Source: Candidatus Eiseniibacteriota bacterium (GTDB lineage: Bacteria; Joyebacterota; Joyebacteria; Joyebacterales; Joyebacteraceae). From it: a DNA stretch of 48,263 nucleotides. The notes below the pieces were generated by a model, which saw only the letters and a program-made list of their open reading frames with translations, did no database searches and was not told the DNA's origin. Shown here one piece after another: positions 42,550 to 48,263 of the stretch. A program made the translations under genes and the position numbers. The stretch is from NCBI GenBank assembly GCA_030622115.1, contig JAUXGN010000019.1, forward strand, positions 1 through 48,263, in the 5' to 3' direction. Position 1 is the first letter of the stretch. Every line of letters begins with the position of its first letter.

Positions 42550-42742
42550 TGCAATCCTCTCTGTTCTCGGTTGGGTCGTCGGTGGAGGTGGTACACGAGG
42601 ATGCATGCATACAGCCTGCGCACGGAACCCCACCGCGAACTCCGTCGTGAGCACTGTCTGGTGGCCGGGTCGATATCCACACACGGCGCGCCAGCCATGC
42701 GATGGCTCCGACCAGGATGATCCCCAGAGTGAGTGTCTGCAT
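42536..42742 (-). CDS. FeoB-associated Cys-rich membrane protein
   Basis: 68 residues. One N-terminal membrane helix ('TLGIILVGAIAWLARRVW', residues 3-20) followed by a short tail with cysteines in 'CAGCMHASSC', which matches the small FeoB-associated Cys-rich family. It probably helps iron delivery or FeoB assembly at the inner membrane; the mechanism is unknown for the family. AGGAG lies just before the ATG. It starts 6 bases after the DtxR stop codon and its end overlaps the feoA start by 14 bases, which supports translational coupling. Confidence 0.85.
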   Translation of the reverse strand: MQTLTLGIILVGAIAWLARRVWISTRPPDSAHDGVRGGVPCAGCMHASSCTTSTDDPTENREDCNAFE

Positions 42743-42748
42743 GATCTC

Positions 42749-43117
42749 CTACCGCTCCTTCTCCATGAACCTGGTGAGTCTGGCAACAGTGTCGGCGCTG
42801 AGATCGTGCTCCAGCCTGCATGCTTCTGCGTCGGCTCTCTCGTGTTCAACGCCCAGCGTGTCGTGAAGGAAACGGAAGAGCAGGGTGTGGGTCCTGTAAA
42901 TCTCCGCTGCCCGAAGTCGCCCTTGCTCTGTGAGAACGACCTTGCCGTAGTGCTCCTGGCGAACAAACCCTTTCCTCTTCAGCCTGTCGACGCCGGAGCG
43001 TGCTGTCGGGATTGTCACACTCCTCTCGGCGGCGACCTGCGAGACCCCGACCGTGTCGTGCTTCAGAGAGAGAAGGTATATCGTCTCCAGATAGTCTGTT
43101 GCTTTGACCGAGAGCAT
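42749..43117 (-). CDS. DtxR/MntR-family metal-dependent repressor
   Basis: 122 residues: a winged helix-turn-helix and the dimerisation/metal domain, without the SH3-like third domain of IdeR/DtxR. Visible metal ligands: Asp8 and Glu11 (as in MntR), His77, and Cys100/Glu103/His104 in 'EACRLEH', which copies the IdeR/DtxR pattern rather than the MntR glutamate. The gene heads the feo operon, so it most likely represses Fe(II) uptake when iron is plentiful, and itself too. The Shine-Dalgarno is weak (GAGGAC close to the ATG). A consensus promoter lies about 30 bases upstream of the start codon. Confidence 0.9.
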   Translation of the reverse strand: MLSVKATDYLETIYLLSLKHDTVGVSQVAAERSVTIPTARSGVDRLKRKGFVRQEHYGKVVLTEQGRLRAAEIYRTHTLLFRFLHDTLGVEHERADAEACRLEHDLSADTVARLTRFMEKER

Positions 43118-43143
43118 GTGTCCTCACAGAAAGTAAGCCTGTT

Positions 43144-43164
43144 CATACTTTAGCTGTTTGTATG
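43144..43164. promoter_or_regulatory. Candidate metal-repressor operator over the feo -10 box
   Basis: CATAC and GTATG form an inverted repeat with an 11-base centre that covers the -10 box and part of the spacer of the dtxR-feo promoter. That is the expected position for a repressor site. It does not match the known iron-box or Mn-box consensus, so the assignment rests on position only. Confidence 0.35.
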
Positions 43165-43175
43165 CCTGCTGTCAA
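43147..43175 (-). promoter_or_regulatory. Sigma70 promoter of the dtxR-feo operon
   Basis: Read on the minus strand: TTGACA (43175-43170), a 17-base spacer, then TAAAGT (43152-43147). Perfect -35 and four of six -10 positions. The transcript would start near 43140, about 23 bases before the dtxR start codon. Confidence 0.7.
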
Positions 43176-43198
43176 ACCGAATCGGTACACAATGTGGC

Positions 43199-43227
43199 GA
43201 ACCGGTCGCCGTGTGGGCGACCGGTTC
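43199..43227 (-). terminator. Perfect 12-bp hairpin after the beta-helix genes
   Basis: GAACCGGTCGCC (43199-43210) is exactly complementary to 43216-43227 around a GTGTG loop. It lies about 55 bases after the stop of the downstream beta-helix gene and before the feo promoter, so it probably separates the two units. It has no U-tract. Confidence 0.55.
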
Positions 43228-43282
43228 ATGTAACTACTTATGGAATAGCAAGATGAGCGAAGCTGCGACTTCCCGGCCAATT

Positions 43283-44515
43283 CTATCTGTACATCGTCTT
43301 GATCGTTCCCCAGGACGTCTTCCTGACGGGTGATTCCACACAGCCCTGTAGGTAGGCACCGATATCGGCAGACCAGTCGTTGTGACCGGGCAGACAAGGG
43401 GACGTCGACGCCAGTGTCAGATCATCGATCGTGACATCACAGAAGAGCGGGTCGGAGATGATGTATTCGATCGTGAGGGCGCCCGGCAGCGTGTTACCAG
43501 GGGCGTTGCCGTAGGAGCAGCACCGCTGGATGTCCACGTCGCTCGAGACATCGACATAGATGACTGAATCGTCACACTCGGCTGTGAAGGCGAAGATGCA
43601 GTTCCACGTGTTCGGATATGAACCCGTGTTGACGTGGAGCGTGCCGCCTTGCTCTGATCCACTGTTCGAGACGAACGTGCAATTCATGAAGATGGGCGTG
43701 GAGCCGCTCGTGATATGCGCGGCGCCTCCCCAGACGTCGCCGGTATTTCTGATGAACGAGCAGTTGAGGAACCAGGGCGCAGCATGTGAGCACGTCAGCG
43801 CTCCGCCTGCCAGGTCCGTGATGTTGTCTGAGAACACGCAGCGTCTGAACTCGGCGTCGCATTGCCACCCGAAGTACGCAGCGCCACCCTCGTCGCCGCC
43901 GGAATTGCCGGTGAATGTAGTGTCAAAGAACCTGGGTTGTGACGCGTTGTCGCAGTAGACGGCGCCGCCTCTCGACGCTTGGTTTTCGTCGAACCTGCAG
44001 TCCCGGAAGACGGGTGAGGAGTTATCACAAAACACCGCACCTCCATTCTGTCCGGAGCACGTGTTGCTGCTGAAGATGCAGCTGAGGAATCGCGGACTCG
44101 CGCCGACACACCGGACGCCGGCACCGTCACTGCCGGATATGGTCATTCTTCCGTTCGCCAAGGTGAACCCCTCTACGACACACGTTGTATCCTGTCCTCC
44201 GCCGTTGAAGTCGATGCAGCGATGATTATGCTCTGTCTCACAATCGATGATCGTGAGGATGGCCCCCGACTCGCCTCGGAGCACGAGGTTCTTTGTGCCG
44301 AAGTCAAGGTCGCGATTGCCGTCACCGGTATAGGTGCCCGCGACGACGAGAACCGTGTCTTCTTGGGCTGCCTCATCGAGACCCTCCTGGATCGTCAGGT
44401 ATTCGCCACCGCCGGCGTGGTCAACGATGTGCGTCTCGGAATGGCTTAACGCCGCGCAGGCAAGCAATCCCGCGCATCCAAGCAGTGCAATCGTGGTCTT
44501 GGTGCCTCTGCGCAT
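43283..44515 (-). CDS. Secreted right-handed beta-helix protein (copy 1), C-terminal WGxIKxxYR motif
   Basis: 410 residues. A signal peptide (1-25), then a pectate-lyase-like right-handed beta-helix with repeating 'GGA', 'F.(N/D)C.F' and 'NN/DN' turns (Pmp/DUF1565 style: 'GGAVFCDNSSPVFRDCRF'). About six cysteines line the turns. The end is 'SWGTIKTMYR', shared with its neighbour. No catalytic residues for polysaccharide lyase activity can be assigned; a surface adhesin or carbohydrate-binding role is equally likely. AGAGGAG lies 6 bases before ATG 44515. Only 11 bases separate it from copy 2, so the pair is one transcription unit. Confidence 0.85.
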   Translation of the reverse strand: MRRGTKTTIALLGCAGLLACAALSHSETHIVDHAGGGEYLTIQEGLDEAAQEDTVLVVAGTYTGDGNRDLDFGTKNLVLRGESGAILTIIDCETEHNHRCIDFNGGGQDTTCVVEGFTLANGRMTISGSDGAGVRCVGASPRFLSCIFSSNTCSGQNGGAVFCDNSSPVFRDCRFDENQASRGGAVYCDNASQPRFFDTTFTGNSGGDEGGAAYFGWQCDAEFRRCVFSDNITDLAGGALTCSHAAPWFLNCSFIRNTGDVWGGAAHITSGSTPIFMNCTFVSNSGSEQGGTLHVNTGSYPNTWNCIFAFTAECDDSVIYVDVSSDVDIQRCCSYGNAPGNTLPGALTIEYIISDPLFCDVTIDDLTLASTSPCLPGHNDWSADIGAYLQGCVESPVRKTSWGTIKTMYR

Positions 44516-44526
44516 TGTTGTCTCCT

Positions 44527-45762
44527 CTACGGCCGTCTGTACAAGGCCTTGATGGCGCCCCAGCTCCTGTTCTGAACCGGTGAGAGTGTGCAACCCTGGC
44601 CGAGCGCGCCGAGCGCGACGCCCCACGGGTTGCGTGGGGGCGACGGCATGCAGGGCGAGTTGGCGGCCAGCGAGAGTTCATCCTCCGTGATGTCGCAGAA
44701 GAGAGGATCCTCGAAGATAATGCCGTCGACGTTTCCACAGACGTCGTTCCCGTTGGGGTTGGCGAAGGAGAGGCAGTAGTGGATCGTTGGCGTGCTGGTT
44801 CCGTCGCAGTAGAACGTCGAGGCACCGTCTTCGTGGGAGAACGCGAAGATGCACTTGTCGAAGGTCGGGTTGGATGTCGACCACGCGTAGTAGACGGAGC
44901 CGTCGCCGAGCGAGCGGTTCTTCACAAATGTGCAGCTGGTGAAAATGGTGTCCGAGACTTGGTCATAGACAGCTCCGCCGACCGTTGTTGCAAGGTTGTT
45001 GAGAAAGACCACTCCCTCGACAGTCGCCGTCGACTGCCAGGAACCGAACGCGCCGCCTTGATCGCCGGACGTGTTTCCCTCGAACCATGCCGTTCTGATG
45101 ACGGCGTCGCAGTCGTAATTGCACGCCATGCCCCCGCCAAAGCCGGTGGAGGCGGAGTTGTTCGTGAACGTGCAGTTGCGGACGATGGCAGGCGAGTTGG
45201 ACCCGCAGTAGAGTCCACCGCCGCTTGAGAGGGTGGTGTTCGATTCGAAAACGCAGTTCTCAAAGACGGGTGCGCAGAAGTTGCTGACATAGACGCCGCC
45301 ACCGTTGCCGCCGTGGTTGGCGTTGTTCCTGATGATGAGGTTGACAAACTTCGGGCTGGTCAGCATCTCGATGCGGATGCCGGCGCCCACGTCGCCCGCT
45401 TGGACGAACCGGCCCCCCGCGACTGTGAATCCGTCGATCACACAGGTCGTATCCTGGCGTCCATTGTAGAAATTGAAGATGCGATGACCGCCAACGCTGT
45501 CGTTGTCGATTATCGTTGCCTCCGCCCCTGATTCGCTCACGAGCAGGAGGTTCTTTGTTCCGAAGCTGAGGTCGCGGTTGCCCTCGCCGGTGTAGGTGCC
45601 GGCGACGACGAGAACGGTGTCCGCTTCGGCCGCCTCATCGAGGCCGGCCTGGATCGTGAGATGATCACCGCCGCCTGCGGCGTCGACCGTGATGACGTTG
45701 GCAGCCAGCGGAAGCGCCGCGAGCATCAGGAGTGCAAGCAGAACCAACAGCAATCTGTTCAT
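44527..45762 (-). CDS. Secreted right-handed beta-helix protein (copy 2), C-terminal WGxIKxxYR motif
   Basis: 411 residues with a clear signal peptide (1-21, cleavage after LAA). It has the same architecture as copy 1: an opening 'DHLTIQAGLDEAAEADTVLV', 'VAGTYTGEGNRDLSFGTKNL', then repeated beta-helix turns, then a 'DPLFCDITEDELSLAANSPC' end block and final 'SWGAIKALYR'. The opening and closing blocks are nearly identical between the copies, while the helix turns differ, so the ends are under stronger constraint. AAGGAGG lies 8 bases before the ATG. It is the first gene of the pair, 29 bases after the PLP enzyme on the same strand. Confidence 0.86.
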   Translation of the reverse strand: MNRLLLVLLALLMLAALPLAANVITVDAAGGGDHLTIQAGLDEAAEADTVLVVAGTYTGEGNRDLSFGTKNLLLVSESGAEATIIDNDSVGGHRIFNFYNGRQDTTCVIDGFTVAGGRFVQAGDVGAGIRIEMLTSPKFVNLIIRNNANHGGNGGGVYVSNFCAPVFENCVFESNTTLSSGGGLYCGSNSPAIVRNCTFTNNSASTGFGGGMACNYDCDAVIRTAWFEGNTSGDQGGAFGSWQSTATVEGVVFLNNLATTVGGAVYDQVSDTIFTSCTFVKNRSLGDGSVYYAWSTSNPTFDKCIFAFSHEDGASTFYCDGTSTPTIHYCLSFANPNGNDVCGNVDGIIFEDPLFCDITEDELSLAANSPCMPSPPRNPWGVALGALGQGCTLSPVQNRSWGAIKALYRRP

Positions 45763-45791
45763 GTGTGTCTCCTCCTTGCGTGGCCGGAGGA

Positions 45792-47183
45792 TCAGAACCC
45801 CCGCGCCTGTCTGAGCATTCCGTCTATTTCATGCGCGCGCTCCTGCTGGGCTATCCAGTACTCGGGGGCGCGTTGAGCATCGAGTTCTTCGATCGACTTC
45901 CCCTGCTGCTCAACCCACGTATAGTACTTCAGGTTGAACCAGTTCTGCTTCACGTGCTGTGTTCCCTCGCTGATCCAGTCGAGCTTGGCGCCGTGGAAGA
46001 TAGATCCCATGCGAACGGCGGCTTCCATCTCGTCCATGGCTCCATAGGTGTCGTCGAGCTGCTTCATGACCGAGTGGTACCGGTCCATCGTGTCGGTCGC
46101 GATCGTGAAGATCGACTCGTGGTCGCGGAGGCCGTAGAATTTCGCGGTCTTGATGGCGGCGAGGACGTTACAGACACCCGAGATACCCATGATCTCATTG
46201 AGTTCACGTATGCTCTCTTCGGGGACGTTGTAGCGATTCGCCAGCACTTCCCAGCCCGGTTCCTCAGTGAGGAGCTGGAGGCCCTTCTTGGACTCGATGT
46301 CGTCAATGCACATGATGGCGTCCATATTGAAAACGTTGTGAATCCAGGTGACGTGCTTGTCACCTATGCCCTGAATATCGTGTCCACCGTAGCCGTTCCA
46401 GTACATAGTGGGGCACTGGATCGGCTCGACGCCGACGGTGCGTGACTCGTGGTACTCGTGCTTGATGCGCTCGGCCGCGGCGATCGTGCCTGCCGAGCCC
46501 ATGGCGGAGACGAACGCCGCAATGCGGCCGTTGCCGATATTCTTCGAGTTGAGTTCCTCCGCCACCTCGATACACGAATTGCCGGTGCAGTGGTAGTGGA
46601 AGCGATAGTTCCCGAACTCCTCGAACTGGTTCATGATGCGGTTCTTTGGGTCCTTCCGGAGTTCGTTGGCGCGGTCGTAGATCTCCTTGACGTTGCTTTC
46701 GCACCCCGGCGTCTTCTCGTAGCGCGCGCCGAACCACTCGATCTGCTCGAAGCGCTCCTTGCTCATGAGCTCGGGCAGAAGCACAAGCGAGTCGAACCCC
46801 ATCCGTGGCCCGACGTAGGCGCCACCGATCCCGTAGTTGCCGGTCGACGGCCAGACGAGTGTGTGCTCGCCCGGTGTGATGTCGCCAGTGAGCTGGTGCT
46901 CCAGGCAGACGGAGTATGTCGCACCTACCTTGTGGCTCCGTGTCGGGAAGTCCTTGCTGTAGAGGACAACGATGTTGGCGTCGACCTGTGTGAGTTCCTT
47001 CGGAAGCACCACGTAGTAGATCCGGCCCTCCGGGTTCCGCCACGTGATGTTGTAGAGATTCCAGGGGCTCAAGGGATCGTCCTTCGCCGCCTTCAAGGCT
47101 TTCGCGCGAATCTCGGGGTCGACGCGATCCGGGTGGAGCATCTCCTCGAAAGTCGGTCCGTAGATCAGTTGCTTCCCGCTCAT
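45792..47183 (-). CDS. Fold-type II PLP-dependent enzyme (cysteine synthase/threonine synthase-like)
   Basis: 463 residues, longer than O-acetylserine sulfhydrylase (about 310). The PLP-binding lysine is Lys85 in 'TRSHKVGATYS', the substrate loop is STGN (113-116), and the phosphate cup is 'GSAGT' (229-233), all standard for tryptophan-synthase-beta-like enzymes. The extra N-terminal 60 and C-terminal 100 residues mark a less studied subgroup. Cysteine synthase, diaminopropionate-type or another beta-replacement activity is possible and cannot be decided here. GAGGAG precedes the ATG. It lies 38 bases after the TGS GTPase gene, on the same strand. Confidence 0.85.
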   Translation of the reverse strand: MSGKQLIYGPTFEEMLHPDRVDPEIRAKALKAAKDDPLSPWNLYNITWRNPEGRIYYVVLPKELTQVDANIVVLYSKDFPTRSHKVGATYSVCLEHQLTGDITPGEHTLVWPSTGNYGIGGAYVGPRMGFDSLVLLPELMSKERFEQIEWFGARYEKTPGCESNVKEIYDRANELRKDPKNRIMNQFEEFGNYRFHYHCTGNSCIEVAEELNSKNIGNGRIAAFVSAMGSAGTIAAAERIKHEYHESRTVGVEPIQCPTMYWNGYGGHDIQGIGDKHVTWIHNVFNMDAIMCIDDIESKKGLQLLTEEPGWEVLANRYNVPEESIRELNEIMGISGVCNVLAAIKTAKFYGLRDHESIFTIATDTMDRYHSVMKQLDDTYGAMDEMEAAVRMGSIFHGAKLDWISEGTQHVKQNWFNLKYYTWVEQQGKSIEELDAQRAPEYWIAQQERAHEIDGMLRQARGF

Positions 47184-47221
47184 GTTGTTCTCCTCACCGC
47201 CCCTGTTCCCATCCTTAGAGG

Positions 47222-48229
47222 CTAAATGTCCACGATGTCTACATGTATCTCCAGTATGTCGCCATCTTCAACGATGTGTTCCACGTCCACTACCTGGCCG
47301 TCGAACTTCCCGGAGCCCCAAACGCGCGCCGACTTCAGGTGGTCGCTGAACTCGCGGTGGATCTTGCCGGCCACATCCATGACCGTGCTTCCTCGAGGAA
47401 CGATGAACGGCTTCTTCATGTCCGCCGTCTTGCCCGGGATCTTACTGTAGACTCGCACGACGTCCAGAAGCTCGTAAAGCGCCTTCTTCATTTCCGGAAG
47501 GCCTTTTCCCATCTCCGCGCACGTCGGGATGATCACGAACTCGTCACCGAGCACTTCCTTCAGGAACTCAAGGTTGTCATTCGCATTCGGGCTGTCGAGC
47601 TTGTTGGCGACGACGATCGTCGGTTTGACATTTCTTGGGGGTTCATCCTCGGCCGGGTCGTGGGACGAAGACAACCGGATTCCCTTCTCGAGAAGTGCAG
47701 CTCGCACAAATTGAAACATGTCGATACAGTCGTCCCTCGAAAGATCGACGACGAAGATCGCGGCGTCGGCGTTTCGAACGATCTCCGGGACCCACGTGTC
47801 CGTGTGGTCGGGCGAGAGAGGAGGGATGTCCACGAGCTGAATGAAGATATCCTCATGCTGCATCATGGCCGGGAGTGGCGCTCTCGTTGTGAACGGGTAG
47901 TTTGCGACATCGGGCGTGGCGTTTGTCGTCGCCGCGACTATCTGAGACTTCCCCACGTTCGGGCTTCCGATCAGGACGACCTGGGGATTCTCCTCCTTCG
48001 GAACGTGATAGGAGGGACCGCCGGATCGTCCCTTCTTCTGGTCCTGCTGCAGTTCCTGGCGAAGCTTGGACAGCTGCTTCCTCTGGTACGCGCGGATATG
48101 GTCCGTGCCCTTGTGCCTGGGGCAGAGGGCCATCATCTCCTGGAGGGCCGTGATCTTGTCCGCGGTCGTCACGGCTTGGCGGAAACGCTGTTCCGCCTTC
48201 TTGTATGGTGGTGGCAGATTCGCCGGCAT
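47222..48229 (-). CDS. Obg/DRG-like GTPase with C-terminal TGS domain and altered G3 motif
   Basis: 335 residues. A basic helical N-terminus (1-75), then a G domain with GSPNVGKS (G1), 'YPFTTRAP' (G2, as in Obg/DRG proteins) and NKLD (G4), and a TGS domain at the end ('KPFIVPRGSTVMDVAGKIH' to 'VEDGDILEIH'). The DxxG motif (G3) reads DIPP, so the conserved glycine that contacts the gamma phosphate is replaced by proline. Family members bind ribosomes, and the same role is likely here. GGGAG precedes the ATG. The 34 bases to the window edge hold nothing recognisable. Confidence 0.88.
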   Translation of the reverse strand: MPANLPPPYKKAEQRFRQAVTTADKITALQEMMALCPRHKGTDHIRAYQRKQLSKLRQELQQDQKKGRSGGPSYHVPKEENPQVVLIGSPNVGKSQIVAATTNATPDVANYPFTTRAPLPAMMQHEDIFIQLVDIPPLSPDHTDTWVPEIVRNADAAIFVVDLSRDDCIDMFQFVRAALLEKGIRLSSSHDPAEDEPPRNVKPTIVVANKLDSPNANDNLEFLKEVLGDEFVIIPTCAEMGKGLPEMKKALYELLDVVRVYSKIPGKTADMKKPFIVPRGSTVMDVAGKIHREFSDHLKSARVWGSGKFDGQVVDVEHIVEDGDILEIHVDIVDI

Positions 48230-48263
48230 CTTGGGCTCCCGTGGTCATTCTTGACTGAGCCTA

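Noticed and set aside
42371-43153. 260-codon open frame on the plus strand across the feo genes
   Set aside because: It is antisense to dtxR, the Cys-rich gene and feoA, all of which have family matches and correct spacing.
1-48263. CRISPR array, prophage, insertion sequence or toxin-antitoxin pair
   Set aside because: No regularly spaced repeats, integrase, transposase or small paired genes were seen on either strand.

Overview
The window is dense, high-GC bacterial chromosome with no rRNA, tRNA, CRISPR array, transposase or phage gene that I can recognise. Three large secreted proteins end in a FlgD-Ig-like sorting domain of the Por/type IX kind (one is a gingipain-like C25 peptidase), and two secreted right-handed beta-helix proteins share a different C-terminal motif. 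With the 'NDGDGxxDE' calcium-type repeats, this points to an uncultured lineage of the FCB supergroup (Eisenbacteria-, Krumholzibacteria- or Fermentibacteria-like). That placement is an inference from protein style and has not been tested by phylogeny.

Layout. 1-2.5 kb: the tail of an unknown CxxC protein, a terminator, then a TetR regulator and a radical SAM/SPASM protein behind one good promoter. 2.5-5.8 kb (minus): YjbQ-like enzyme, SDR epimerase, nucleoside hydrolase and patatin phospholipase, the last three with overlapping stop/start codons. 5.9-10.3 kb: a SAM methyltransferase (plus), then a minus-strand pair of oligoendopeptidase F and a secreted DNRLRE/CARDB protein. 10.5-16.1 kb (plus): a secreted DUF4097-like solenoid, a GAF-PAS-histidine kinase-receiver hybrid, then a hydrogenase-maturation-type protease, a LEA14-like lipoprotein and HflX. 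16.2-22 kb: a secreted protein, a transketolase with a histone-H1-like lysine/alanine tail, and a GNAT protein. 22.9-26.6 kb: the C25 peptidase. 26.7-33 kb: trehalose-6-phosphate phosphatase (plus) facing a minus-strand run of nadE, two M29 aminopeptidases, MscS and UspA. 33.3-37.8 kb: a diguanylate cyclase facing an APC transporter fused to a PTS EIIA domain, a broken VOC gene and a metallo-beta-lactamase-fold protein. 37.8-43.1 kb (minus): prolyl oligopeptidase downstream of a ferrous-iron operon (DtxR-type regulator, FeoB-associated Cys-rich protein, FeoA, FeoB). 43.3-45.8 kb: tandem beta-helix paralogues. 45.8-48.2 kb: a fold-type II PLP enzyme and a TGS-domain GTPase.

How the genes fit together. 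The clearest functional unit is the iron operon, with a consensus promoter upstream of its own regulator. Trehalose phosphatase, MscS and UspA together suggest an osmotic/general-stress neighbourhood. The secreted proteases and beta-helix proteins imply an outward-facing, polymer- or protein-degrading way of life. I see no clearly new multi-gene system. The best leads are the histone-like transketolase tail, the shared C-terminal motif of the beta-helix pair, the regular DDGD solenoid, the transporter-EIIA fusion, an apparent AUA start for HflX, and a probable frameshift in feoA.

Starts were moved downstream of the longest open frame wherever a Shine-Dalgarno sequence and family length agreed.
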